From Chlamydiota bacterium (GTDB taxonomy: Bacteria > Chlamydiota > Chlamydiia > Chlamydiales > Parachlamydiaceae), in assembly GCA_013287905.1 (NCBI GenBank), contig JABDCW010000001.1:29102-93101 (forward strand): a stretch of 64,000 nt of DNA, given 5' to 3'. The notes beneath the pieces were generated by a model that searched no databases, was not told where the DNA came from, and was given only the letters and a program-made list of their open reading frames with translations. Each line of letters starts with the position of its first letter. Position 1 is the stretch's first letter. Position numbers and translations under genes: made by a program. Shown piece by piece: positions 1-10,200 of this stretch.

Positions 1-141
1 AGGCAGGAACGTGCAGGCGTAGTCATCACCCTTGTCACAAACAGGGAATTACAGGCTCTTTCCAACGTCTTAAACCACATCAGGCGAAAACCGGTCTGGA
101 TTGGAAATCCTCCGCCGCCTCCCCGTCCAAAGAAATCATAA
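1..141 (+). CDS. DEAD-box RNA helicase, C-terminal fragment
   Basis: Frame 1 is open from the window edge to a TAA at 139-141 and encodes 46 residues that begin RQERAGVVITLVTNRE and end in a proline-rich basic tail (NPPPPPRPKKS). The start matches what usually follows motif VI of DEAD-box helicases (HRxGRxGR, then a G-x-hydrophobic strand), so this is probably the end of the second RecA-like domain plus a short basic tail that could contact RNA. The upstream catalytic motifs lie outside the window, so the assignment rests on a short stretch. It is followed 45 bp later by the first Sel1 gene on the same strand. Confidence 0.5.
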   Translation, partial: RQERAGVVITLVTNRELQALSNVLNHIRRKPVWIGNPPPPPRPKKS

Positions 142-186
142 AATCATCAGTTTTAATCAATTTTAACTATATATGAAGGAAAATCT

Positions 187-2011
187 ATGACCAGTTCAGT
201 ACAGCATGGCAGCCTGTCATCTAAGGGACGATTACAACTTGAATTTGGACCGAAAAAAAAGATCATCAACGTAAGAGTGCATCATTGGTTGTCTGGTCTC
301 ATTCTGTCGCTTTTGGGGAGGGCGATCAAACTTCGAGTAAAAACGGGAGCTGGTGCAAAAGAAAAGACATTTTTTGTCAATAAACGAAGTCTGGTGATCC
401 GATCCTTCACTGCTTCTGAAGCTAAATGTAAAACGGACAAAATCACAAAAAAAAGCGTGCAATGAAGCATTTGCTGTTTTATTTCCCGGCCGGACAAATA
501 AAAAACAGCCCTATTCATCCGAGAAATTCTCTGCTGTAAATATAATAAAATTAAAATCGGTCATTGATAGAACAGAGTTTGAGGCCAACCTGATTGCTGC
601 AAAAAAAGGCGACAGTACCGCGCAGTATCATGTGGCCTATGCTTACGATCGCAACAAGGGAGCTGGACGAGATCCACAGAAAGCTCTTGACTGGTATAAC
701 AAAGCTGCAGGAAATGGTTCAGAAAAAGCGCAGTACATGCTGGGATGCATCTATGATGGCGACTATGAACATTTTAAGGTGGAACGCGATGCACCAAAAG
801 CCCTTCAGTGGTATAAAAAAGCGGCAAAAAACGGCTCAGCTGATGCTCAGTACGATCTGGGAATCATATATGCCCACAGGTATGAAGAGTTTGAAATAGC
901 ACATAATATGCCTAAAGCCTTTGCATGGTTTAAAAAAGCCGCAGAAAATGGTTCAACTGATGCTCAGTACGATCTGGGATGTATATATGAGCAAGATGAT
1001 AATGGATTTGGAATTTCACGAGATATGGTAAAAGCCTTTGCATGGTTTAAAAAAGCCGCAGAAAATGGTTCAACCGATGCCCGGTACAAGCTGGGATCCA
1101 TATATGAGTGTGAATATGGTGAATTTGGAATTTCAGGCGACATGGGTAAAGCTGTTGAATGGTATGAAAAAGCGGCTGAAGATGAAGAAGCCAGCGAAGC
1201 ATTTTACAGATTGGGATGCATATATCAATATGGTCCAGGAGGAATTGTTCAAGATCATTCGAAATCTGTAGAATGGTATAAAAAAGCGGCAGATGAGGGG
1301 CACACTCATGCACAATATACTCTTGCATACAAATATGACACTGGAAAAGATGGCGTAGATCTTGATCTTAAGGAGGCGTTTCGATTATTCAATTTGGCTG
1401 CAGAAAAAGGGTATGTCACTGCTCAATATTCTCTTGGTTATGCGTATGAACATGGAAGAGGAACCGAAAAAAATGCAACAAAGGCAGTCGAATGGTATAA
1501 GAAAGCTGTCAATCGGGATATTAGAGCAAATACTAGTCTCGGGTTAATGTATCTGAACGGGAATGGAGTGGCAAAGAATGAAGAGGTTGCTGCTCAATTA
1601 TTCAAGGAGGGTGCAGAGAGTAACTCCGATTGTCAAGTTAACTATGGGTATATGTTTGAAAATGGGAAAGGTGTGCCTAAAGATCCTGTTCAGGCTTTTT
1701 TTTGGTATGAAAAAGCAGCAAAATCTAATCATCATATAGCTAAAAATAATCTTGCCATTATGTTTGAAACAGGAAATGGGACAGCTAGAGATCTAAAAAG
1801 AGCTGTGGAACTGTACAAGGAGGCCGCATGTTTAGGCGACAATGTCGCCGAGCTTAACCTTGGAGATATATATGAAAAAGGAAGAGAAGGGATCGATGCT
1901 AATAAGGATGAGGCTATTTTCTGGTATAAAAGATCAGCGGCCCGGGGGAATGCTTCAGCTAAACAAGCTCTCGAAAGGCTGCAACCCAAAGCTAAAGTAG
2001 AAGGGCCTTGA
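187..2011 (+). CDS. Sel1-repeat protein with conserved N-terminal domain, frame broken at an A8 tract
   Basis: The ATG at 187 opens a 92-codon frame that stops at 463-465. The sequence then continues in frame +2 to the TAA at 2009-2011. Comparison with the paralogue at 2290 shows the two parts belong together: FVNKRSL, then after the break CNEAFAVLFPGRTNKKQP against CNKAINVLFPDRTNKKQP. The break coincides with eight A residues at 447-454; one A fewer gives a continuous protein of about 607 residues. The C-terminal part holds about 12 Sel1-like repeats (AxxWYKKAAxxGxxxAQYxLG), helix pairs that act as protein-binding scaffolds. The N-terminal 110 residues form a domain shared with the genes at 2290 and 35760. 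No signal peptide or membrane segment is seen. A host-directed role is inferred from the expansion of such proteins in amoeba-associated chlamydiae. Confidence 0.75.
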
Positions 2012-2025
2012 AAAGACCAAGTAGC

Positions 2026-2043
2026 AAGGCCGTCCCCGGCCTT
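2026..2043 (+). terminator. short GC-rich hairpin after the first Sel1 gene
   Basis: AAGGCC (2026-2031) pairs with GGCCTT (2038-2043) across a six-base loop, 14 bp after the stop codon. An A-rich stretch follows instead of a clear T run, so termination is uncertain. The same motif style (GTAGCAAGGCC..CC.CGGCCTT) recurs inside the palindrome near 13005, so it may be a repeat rather than a terminator. Confidence 0.3.
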
Positions 2044-2191
2044 AAAAATCTGGCCGGTATACATTCTTTATCATAACTTTTAAGGACCCACATTCTTTTA
2101 TTTCTAATGACTTAATATGATTATTTTGTTAAAATAACGATAAAATTATTTATTATTTAAAAAAGCATATAATTTTATTAACAATATAATA

Positions 2192-2272
2192 TATACAGAA
2201 ACAACTTCAAAAGTTGGGGATTTTGAGCAGCCTCCTTGTCAAAATCTCAACTTTTGAACCACCTTCGGTATA
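2192..2272. repeat. TATACCGAA-type palindromic mini-element, copy 1
   Basis: An 81-bp imperfect palindrome. The left end TATACAGAA and right end TTCGGTATA are inverted copies, and the inner arms TTCAAAAGTTG...GATTTTGA and TCAAAATCTCAACTTTTGAA pair around GCAGCCTCCTTG. Its right half is almost identical to the right half of the element at 21911-22075. It ends 17 bp before the ATG of the second Sel1 gene, so it lies in that gene's leader or promoter region. No coding capacity is present, consistent with a MITE-like element. Confidence 0.65.
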
Positions 2273-2289
2273 GAACTTAAGGAGTTTTT

Positions 2290-4622
2290 ATGGCAACCCC
2301 TGTACAACATGGCACGCTATTGCCTAATGGGCGATTGAACCTCGAAGTTGGACCTGAGAAAAAAATCATTAATGTGAAGGTTCATAACTGGTTTGTCGGA
2401 TCGATTCTCTCTTTATTTGGCAAGGCGATCAAACTTCATGTGAAAGTAGGTCCACAGGGAAATGATAAGTCCTTTTTTGTCAATAAAAGGAGTTTGGCAA
2501 TTCGGGCGCTTGAATCGGCTCCTCCCGATGCATGTAAAATGGGCAATATATCGAAAGCCGTTTGCAATAAAGCAATCAATGTCTTGTTTCCCGATCGAAC
2601 GAATAAAAAACAACCCTTTTCTTCCTGCAAGTTTTCATCCATAGATATAATGAGATTAGCTACGATCGTTCAGGAAACCCAATTTGCAGCCAATGAACTG
2701 GCGGTAAAGCAGGGCAATTCTGAGGCTCAATATGCAACCGGGTTGGCGTATCAATATGGAAAGGGAGTTCCAAAAGATTTGGAAAAGGCAAGGGAATATT
2801 ATGAAAAAGCTGCAAAACAAGGTCATGATCAGGCTAAAAACAATTTAGGAAGACTGCTTGAGAATGGATGGGAAGGGGTAGAGCCAAATCAGACAAGAGC
2901 TGTTGAATTATATAAGGATGCTGCAGATAAGGGAAATATGGACGCTCAATTTAATTATGGGTATGTGCTTACATGTGGAATAGGAGTAGAAAAAAATTTA
3001 GCCGAAGCTGCAAAATACTATGAAAAGGCAGCAAAACAAGGTCATGGTCAGGCTAAAAACAATTTAGGAAGACTGCTTGAGAATGGAAGGGAAGGGGTAG
3101 AGCCAAATCAGGCAAGAGCTGTTGAATTATATAAGGATGCTGCGGATACGGGGAATATGGGTGCTCAATTTAATTATGGGTATGTACTTTCGTGTGGAAT
3201 AGTGGTGCAAAAAAATTTAGCCGAAGCTGCAAAATACTATGAAAAGGCAGCAAAACAAGGTCATGATCAGGCTAAAAACAATTTAGGAAGACTGCTTGAG
3301 AATGGATGGGAAGGGGTAGAGCCTAATCTGCCAAGAGCTGTTGAATTATTTAAGGATGCGGCGGACACAGGGAATATGGGTGCTCAATTTAATTATGGGT
3401 ATGTACTTTCGTGTGGAATAGTGGTGCAAAAAAATTTAGCCGAAGCTGCAAAATACTATGAAAAGGCAGCAAAACAAGGTCATGGTCAAGCTAAAAACAA
3501 TTTAGGAAGACTGCTTGAGAAGGGATGGGTAGGGGTAGAGCCTAATCTGCCAAGAGCTGTTGAATTATATAAGGATGCTGCGGACACGGGGAATATGGAT
3601 GCTCAATTTAATTATGGGTATGTGCTTGCATGTGGAATAGTGGTGCAAAAAAATTTAGCCGAAGCTGCAAACTACTATGAAAAGGCAGAAAAACAAGGTC
3701 ATGATCAAGCTAAAAAAACAATTTAGGAACACTACTTGAAAATGGATGGGAAGGGGTAGAGCCAAATCTGACAAGAGCTGCGGAATTTTACAAAGATGCT
3801 GCGGATAGGGGGAATATGGATGCTCAATTTCATTATGGACGCGTACTTGCCTGTGGAATAGGGGTGCAAAAAAATTTAGGCGAAGCTGCAGAATACTATG
3901 AAAAGGCAGCAAAAGCCGGTCATGATCAGGCTAAAAATAATTTAGGAAGATTACTTGAGAAGGGATGGGTAGGGGTAGAGCCAAATCTTTCAAGAGCTGC
4001 TGAACTATACAAGGATGCTGCGGATAAGGGGAATATGAATGCACAATTTAATTATGGGTCTGCACTTGCCTGTGGAATAGGGGTGCAAAAAAATTCAGCT
4101 GAAGCTGTAAGATACTATGAGATGGCAGCAAAACAAGGTTGGCTTGAGGCGCAAGTCATTCTTGGACTGCTATATAAGCGTGGAGACGGTGTGGTTAAAG
4201 ATGAATTGCGTGCTGCGGAATTATTCAGGGATGCTGCAGACAAGGGGAATATGAATGCACAATTTAATTATGGGCGTGTACTTGCCTATGGAAATGGCGT
4301 GCAAAAAAATTTAGCTGAGGCTGCAAAATACTATGAAAAAGCAGCAAAACAAGGTCATGATCAAGCTAAAAACAATTTAGGAATACTACTTGAAAAAGGG
4401 TGGGTAGGGGTAGAGCCAAATCTTTCAAGAGCTGCTGAACTATACAAGGATGCTGCGAATAATGGGAATAAGGATGCTCAATTTAATTGTGGGTACATAC
4501 TTGCATATGGAAAAGGGGTACAAAAAAATTTAGCTGAAGCTGTAAGATACTATGAGATGGCAGCAAAACAAGGTCACGAAACCGCTCAGGAAGCCCTCGA
4601 CAGGCTGCAACCTAAAAAGTAA
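2290..4622 (+). CDS. Large Sel1-repeat protein, frame broken at an A7 tract
   Basis: The ATG at 2290 follows a good ribosome site (AAGGAGTTTTT). The first frame stops at 3724-3726 and the second resumes in frame 3 and ends at 4622. The repeat unit is 219 bp: the codon triplet that starts each unit falls at 3001, 3220, 3439, 3658, then 3879 and 4098. The single 221-bp step pins a two-base excess to the GCTAAAAAAAC at 3709-3719, where other units have five A residues. Corrected, the protein is about 776 residues: an N-terminal domain (GRLNLEVGPEKK, LFGKAIKL, FVNKRSL) and about 18 Sel1 repeats (YYEKAAKQGHxQAKNNLG; AVELYKDAADxGNMxAQFNYG). Scaffolding of host or bacterial partners is inferred. The near-identical units suggest recent expansion by recombination. 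Confidence 0.75.
2782..4620 (+). repeat. 219-bp in-frame tandem repeat inside the Sel1 gene
   Basis: Units start at about 2782, 3001, 3220, 3439, 3658, 3879, 4098, 4314 and 4533. Units 2 to 5 are nearly identical at DNA level, and each encodes two Sel1 repeats (73 residues). Every unit carries a poly-A stretch in the codons for QKNL and another in AKNNL. One step is 221 bp (frame break) and one is 216 bp, with a divergent unit. Confidence 0.85.
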
Positions 4623-4725
4623 ATAACAAGAAAGGATGTCACTCTACCATTTGCAAAAATTAGCCGGTTTGTTAAATTTAGAACAAAAGCAATCCAAAAT
4701 CCCTCAAAAATAAAAGGAATAAAAA

Positions 4726-5046
4726 ATGGCAGAAAACGTTATCCATCTAACTGACGATAATTTTCAAAATACAATTGCAAAAGGGGTCACACTCGTCGAT
4801 TTTTATGCAGACTGGTGCGGTCCATGCCGGATGATTGCTCCGATTATTGAGGAATTGGCAACGGAACTACAGGGTAAAGTCACTGTTGGCAAGCTCGATA
4901 TCGAAAAAGCGCAGATGGTCACTGCAAAAATGAATGTTTCCTCCATCCCTACGGTCATGCTATTTAAAGACGGGGAAAAAGTCGATACGATCGTTGGCGT
5001 TCGCAATAAAGAAGCCCTAAAAGCATTTGCTCTAAAAGCTTGTTAA
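4726..5046 (+). CDS. trxA: Thioredoxin
   Basis: This 106-residue protein has the thioredoxin fold and size. The redox motif WCGPC is at residues 30-34, the preceding DFYAD strand is intact, and the cis-proline loop SSIPT sits near residue 75, followed by FKDGE. It reduces disulfides in cytosolic proteins, receiving electrons from thioredoxin reductase. The start follows AAAAGGAATAAAA, a plausible ribosome site. It stands between a Sel1 gene and an inverted repeat, so it is probably transcribed alone. Nothing looks unusual. Confidence 0.97.
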   Translation: MAENVIHLTDDNFQNTIAKGVTLVDFYADWCGPCRMIAPIIEELATELQGKVTVGKLDIEKAQMVTAKMNVSSIPTVMLFKDGEKVDTIVGVRNKEALKAFALKAC

Positions 5047-5056
5047 AGCTCCTTAG

Positions 5057-5169
5057 AAAATTCAACACAAAGGCACGAAGTCTCAAAGAAACAAAGAAAT
5101 TTTGCCTTCTGCTCCTTCTCTCTTAGTGTCTTGGTGTCTTAGTGCCTTTGCGTCTTTGTGTTGAATTTT
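5057..5169. repeat. Inverted repeat with tandem-like arms after trxA
   Basis: The left arm begins AAAATTCAACACAAAGGCA and the right arm ends TGCCTTTGCGTCTTTGTGTTGAATTTT. Between them are short AAGTCTC/AAAGAAAC and GTGTCTTGGTGTCTTAG units that also pair imperfectly. Transcribed, it would fold into a long hairpin and could end the trxA transcript. It is one of several CACAGAG/CACAAAG-type palindromes in the window. Confidence 0.65.
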
Positions 5170-5245
5170 ACGTCAAAGCTTGCAAAATCAAAGGAATTAA
5201 TATATATATCGTTTTTTACAAATCAAACGAGGAGATGAGAAAGCG

Positions 5246-6304
5246 ATGAATATATTAACCTCAAGACGGAAAAAAGTTCTGAAGATTTTTTTCCTTACTC
5301 AAATATTGTCGTTTCCATTGATAGCGCAAAACAATGGAGATGAGACCTGTGATTGCGAATACTATACCTATAACGAGGACTATTGTGCCTATGACAATGA
5401 TGAATGTGAATGCGATCCCTCTCAATTGTCCTATTCTGAATATTACGAAGATGTTTTACCTCGCCCCGGGCATATTGATCCTGGGCTGAATGTGTATGAA
5501 ACAAATCTCGATGGGGGAATTTGGCTCCCTGAAGATCCTGTGCTGTTTCGTCCGTTTATGGCAGACCCAAGAGAAATTTGCTATTCTGGCGGTTGGCGTT
5601 TCAATGACAATGCGTTATATCAAAACATCATCGATATTTCCTTCGGAGATTCCCTTGCCATTTATCGCTGGTGCAATGTCTGGCCGTGGGGAGGGGAGTT
5701 GCAGATTGAGCTAGAAGGCGCCCTTTGGGCCGTATTTGAACCTCTTGAAGTCTCTTCTCCATTAGTCAATGCCGATTACTACGGAGGCATCCCGATCACC
5801 TATTCCATTAATGACTGGCAATTTCGCTTGCGCTTCTTTCATATCTCCTCCCATCTTGGCGACGAGTACCTTTTGAACCATCCCGGTTGCGACCGCAGGA
5901 ACGCAAGTTCAGAATACATCGATTTTTTCGTTTCGCATGATTTGACAGATGAGATTCGTTTGTATGGCGGCTTAGGATATATTGTGGGGGAAGATGAAGA
6001 ATTTCATATGAGCCGATTTTATTCCGCCGTCGGTGCAGAGCTGAGGTTAATGAATTTGGGATTTATCGATAAAAGCGACCGGTTATACGGCTGTCCCATC
6101 TTTGCGATGCATTTTCGGCAAAATGGTGATTTTAAACACCACGTGGATGCGACCTATATCCTGGGGTATGAATTTGGCAAGCTGGTCGGACTTTGCCGTA
6201 AATTGCGTTTTTTTATGGAATATCATGATGGATATTCTTTGGAAGGGCAATTTTGCAAGATCCCTACCAATTATTTTAGTCTCCGCATGAGCTATGGGTT
6301 CTAG
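5246..6304 (+). CDS. DUF1207-like outer-envelope protein
   Basis: The 352-residue product starts with a basic stretch and a hydrophobic signal (KIFFLTQILSFPLIAQ), then a segment rich in Cys, Asp, Glu and Tyr (residues 30-70). The motif LFRPFMADPRE around residue 100 and the following alternating aromatic strands fit the DUF1207 family, found in chlamydiae and some other Gram-negatives. It ends RMSYGF, a C-terminal aromatic residue as in outer-membrane beta-barrels. A ribosome site (GAGGAGA) lies 11 bp before the ATG. The next gene starts directly at the base after its stop, so the two are likely co-transcribed. The function is unknown; the cysteine-rich N-terminus could form disulfides in the periplasm. 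Confidence 0.7.
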   Translation: MNILTSRRKKVLKIFFLTQILSFPLIAQNNGDETCDCEYYTYNEDYCAYDNDECECDPSQLSYSEYYEDVLPRPGHIDPGLNVYETNLDGGIWLPEDPVLFRPFMADPREICYSGGWRFNDNALYQNIIDISFGDSLAIYRWCNVWPWGGELQIELEGALWAVFEPLEVSSPLVNADYYGGIPITYSINDWQFRLRFFHISSHLGDEYLLNHPGCDRRNASSEYIDFFVSHDLTDEIRLYGGLGYIVGEDEEFHMSRFYSAVGAELRLMNLGFIDKSDRLYGCPIFAMHFRQNGDFKHHVDATYILGYEFGKLVGLCRKLRFFMEYHDGYSLEGQFCKIPTNYFSLRMSYGF

Positions 6305-7102
6305 ATGGCGGAAATTTTGGAAAGACATTTTATTCATGAGGGCAGCCAAAACAAAGTTTTTTCTGTTGGGATCTGGTTGTTTGCGGTTGCTCTTTTTGTC
6401 TTAGGGCTGATCCTTGCCCAAGGGTGGGTTAATCTCAAGTTCGATGGTTTATATCGCACAAGCCCATTTTTGCGGGTGACCAATAGGGATATGTCCCTGT
6501 TTTTGTGGCAGCATCCTGAATTTATGCGGATTCATGCAAAGCAAAAAATCTTTTATTTACCAGGATTTAAATATGTCGACAAAGTGACCATAGATATAGC
6601 AGAGGCTGACAAGTATGTCTCGGCTCCTCCTGAGGTCTTATTCAGGTATCATACATGGGATCGGCTGATCAAAGACGAGTTTGTCTCTTCGTCGATCCCA
6701 ACCCCGGAATTTCAGGATTTTTTATCCTACGCACCTGAGTGGCAGCCCTATTATTGGAAAGCTGCGCCAAAAGAATACCGGCAGTTGGTCGAATCTCTGC
6801 CTTCAACTTCCATTTCCGATCTGTCCACACTTCCCTCACATATTTTGCCGGTTTCGGTAAAAATGGCATTTGCCGGGTGGCGCAATTATTTTAAAGATGG
6901 AGAGGCAATCAATCTTGCCGCCTTAAGTACGGAAAACGTACGCACATTTTTGTCAAAACATCCTCATTATTCCCGCAGCTATTGGAGGAATCTTTTTTCC
7001 AATCATCTGAATAGTCTGGATGTTTCCGCTGAAAATGAGACTGTTCCGCGAGAAGAGCTCTCTTCCTTTTTGCGGGTCGCTTTGTACAACTCCTCTCACT
7101 GA
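6305..7102 (+). CDS. Membrane-anchored protein of unknown function
   Basis: I do not recognise a family. The 265-residue protein has one hydrophobic segment at about residues 20-42 (VGIWLFAVALFVLGLILAQGW) with a short basic-neutral N-terminus, so it is probably anchored in the inner membrane with most of the chain outside the cytoplasm. The rest is rich in aromatic residues and proline (several PxxW/Y turns). Its ATG begins at the base after the stop of the DUF1207-like gene, a spacing that suggests translational coupling and a shared role at the envelope. The gene ends at the edge of the ATGGAC inverted repeat, which may terminate its transcript. Confidence 0.65.
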   Translation: MAEILERHFIHEGSQNKVFSVGIWLFAVALFVLGLILAQGWVNLKFDGLYRTSPFLRVTNRDMSLFLWQHPEFMRIHAKQKIFYLPGFKYVDKVTIDIAEADKYVSAPPEVLFRYHTWDRLIKDEFVSSSIPTPEFQDFLSYAPEWQPYYWKAAPKEYRQLVESLPSTSISDLSTLPSHILPVSVKMAFAGWRNYFKDGEAINLAALSTENVRTFLSKHPHYSRSYWRNLFSNHLNSLDVSAENETVPREELSSFLRVALYNSSH

Positions 7103-7270
7103 ATGGACGGCATGGACTTCATGGACGATGGACGACATGGACATGGACTTCATGGACGGCATGGACTTCATGGACAATATGGACAATTATGAACAACTTC
7201 GGTTTATCACTACCGTCCATATTTGTCCATGTCGTCCATGAAGTCCATATCGTCCATCGTCCATTGTCCA
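7103..7270. repeat. ATGGAC/GTCCAT inverted repeat between convergent genes
   Basis: The left half consists of many direct copies of ATGGAC with variable spacers (ATGGACGGCATGGACTTC and similar). The right half carries the reverse complement units (GTCCATGTCGTCCATGAAG). The centre near 7180-7205 is unique. The whole would form a long bidirectional hairpin between the 6305 gene and the end of uvrA, two bases before the uvrA stop codon. It can be read as MDDMDMDFMDG in one frame, but that is a by-product of the repeat. Confidence 0.8.
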
Positions 7271-7272
7271 TT

Positions 7273-10200
7273 TTATTTGGCCGCTGCATTGAGGGTCACA
7301 ATTGCATACCCGCCGTTTTCCCCGGCTTCGGGTCCAAGCTCAATGATGTGATCGGCGCTTTTGATGATGTCCGCATTGTGCTCGATGACGACCATGGTAT
7401 TGCCTTTGTCGACGATTTTTTGAAGCACATCTAACAATTTTTTGATATCGTCGCTATGTAATCCTGTTGTCGGTTCGTCGAGAAGGTACAGCGTGCGTCC
7501 ATGGGATCTTTTCGCAAGTTCGCGGCTCAGTTTGATCCGTTGCGCCTCGCCTCCGGAAAGCGTTCCGATCTCTTGACCAAGTTTCAGGTAGCCAAGGCCG
7601 ACAGAAATCAATAACTTCAATGGCCTGATGATATTTGGGTGATCTTGGAGGACCATGGCAGCTTCGTCGACCGTCATTTGCAAAAATTCTCCAAAATTTT
7701 TTCCCAGATATGTCGTTTGCAGGCTGACAGGGTTTAAACGAAGGCCCTTGCACTCTTCGCAAAGGATGTTAACGGGGGGAAGAAAGTGCATTTCGATCTG
7801 GCGGTAACCAAGTCCCATGCAAGCAGTGCACATCCCGCTTCGGTGGTTATAGCTAAAGTGCTTTCCTTGCAGTCCTTTCATCGTCGATGCCGGCAACATG
7901 GCAAAAAAATCGCGTAAACGGGGTAAAATATCGGCATACGTGCCTACATTAGAACGGGAAGTTAGCCCAATTGGGTTTTGATCGATGGAGAGAATCTTAT
8001 CAAAATGGGAAATTCCACTGACCCGGCACCCTTTGTATTCCACGGTATCTTTGACTAATACTCCTTGTGTGACCGCGGGTAATATAACCTGGTGCATCAG
8101 TGTCGATTTCCCTGAGCCGGAGACCCCCGTCAGGCAGGTAAGAAGTCCTATGGGTATTTTCACGGAAATATCTTTTAAGTTGTTGACCGATGCGTGCATG
8201 ATGGTCAGCCATCTGTTTGTTTTCATCTTGCGTTTTTTAGAATCGGGGATTGTCAACTTTCCCGAAAGGTACTTGCCCGTAAGCGACGCCTCATTGCCCA
8301 TGATTTCCTGGACAGTCCCGCGTGCGGTAATATGTCCTCCATGCTCTCCTGATCCCGGGCCAAAAATCGAGGATGTAATCGGCTGTTTTGACGGTGAGGG
8401 GATCATGTTCGACTAAAAGGAGGGTGTTGCCTAAACTTTTTAGTTTTGCTAAAGCATGATTTAACCGTGCGTTATCGGAAGGATGGAGACCAATAGTGGG
8501 TTCATCGAGGACATAAAGAATTCCGTTTAAGCCGCTTCCCAGCTGCCTTGCCAGCCTGATGCGCTGCGCCTCACCCCCGGACAATGTTGGAGCGCGCCTT
8601 TCGAGGGCCAGATAATGTAAACCGACTTCGATGAGAAAGTTAAGTTTGTTGATCAGTTGTTTTCTTACCTCATCAAAAAGTTTGCTTTCCTCGTCTGATA
8701 ATATAATCCCATTCATGAATGCCAATGCGTGATTAACGGGAAGCCGGCAAAGATCGCTGATCGAAAGGCCATTTATTGTGACGTGGCGCGCTACCTGGTT
8801 GATGCGGGTCCCCTTGCATGAGAGGCATTCTAATTCCTCCAGCATAGGGATTACAGGTTCCCGGATCTCCGGGGCTCCATTTTTTCCAATTTTTGCCAAG
8901 GCATGGTTAATGCCGGTCCAGCGAATTTTAAACCCCTGTTTTGTCTCTGTCCATTGATCGGATTTAGATCCATTGAGAAGTATTTGCAGGTGACGGGCCG
9001 GTAGTTGGTGCAATGGCAGGTGGGGGTCGATATTTTCTTTTTTTAAGAAATCGGTCAGTGTGTTAATGGCAAGGGTAGAGTATTTTCCTTTCCACAATAG
9101 TTTTAATAAGGAAACAGATGATTCCTTCATCACTGTTGCGATGTGCATGAGATTTGCCCCATATTGAACCCCCAGCCCCTGGCAGTCGGGGCACATCCCG
9201 TTTACGTGGTTGAAGGCAAAGGTGTGCGGGGTAATTTCGGGGAAAGACTGGCCTGTGCTTGCAATGCAAAATGCGAGATTGAAAAAGATATCTTTTTTTT
9301 CCGGGAGGGCGCATATCAGTTTCCCGCCCCCAAGCTTTGCCGCTGTTTCGACCGCTTCAAAAAGACGATGGCGATCTGCCGGATCGATTTTCAAACGGTC
9401 GACGACTAAAAGAAGTTCATTTTTAAGCTTTCGATCGTAATTTGAGGGTAAAGTTGGATCATCGATGTCATAATAGTTCCCGTTCAACCGGATGCGAAGA
9501 AACCCTAAACGTTGCAGCCTGCCAATAATTTCTTCGAAACTTTCTGTTTTTCGTATTTCGATGCATGCCAGAATATAGACAGCTTCTCCTGCAGGATAAG
9601 AGAGTATTCTGTCGACAACCTGATCTTTCGTCACCGATTTGATCACTTCTCCCGTTTGGGGGTCATGAGGAATGCCTAAATGGGCAAATAAAATGCGCAA
9701 ATAGTCGTAGATTTCTGTCATTGTGCCGACAGTGCTTCTTGGATTGCCGGCGTGGATTTTTTGTTCGATTGCGATTGCGGGCGAAAGCCCTTCTGCAGCT
9801 CCGACTTTCGGTTTAGGCATTTGATGCACGAATTGACGTGCATAAGGGGATAGGGACTCGATGTATCTTCGTTGACCTTCCGCATAGACAGTATCAAAGG
9901 CAAAAGAGGATTTTCCCGAACCGGAAGGGCCTGTGCACACTGTGATCTTCCCCCTTGGGATCCTGGCATCTATGCTTTTAAGATTGTTTTCCTCAGCTCC
10001 CAGGATGGTGATTTCTTTGATTTCCGGACAAGGCATTTGTGCGTTTTTAAGTTTTTTTAGGGCATTTTCCGCATTTTCTTTTGGATTATTCTTTAAGGCT
10101 GCATAGATGGCGAGGCCGGTCGGCGTTTGCAGACGGGAGATTTTTTCAGGCGTTCCCGCCGCAATGACAAGTCCGCCATTAGACCCGCCCTCGGGGCCAA

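Noticed and set aside
2192..2272. Rho-independent terminator only
   Set aside because: The element recurs at distant loci with the same ends and lacks a T run, so a mobile or repeated element explains it better.
7020..7241. Open frame reading MDDMDMDFMDGMDFMDN
   Set aside because: It is produced by the ATGGAC repeat; the frame starts inside the preceding gene and has no ribosome site.
7273..8406. Separate ABC/UvrA-like gene downstream of uvrA
   Set aside because: The sequence joins perfectly to the upstream frame after removal of one base and supplies the fourth module of chlamydial UvrA, so it is not an independent gene.
9143..9440. Plus-strand frames opposite uvrA
   Set aside because: They are shadows in other frames of a conserved coding region.
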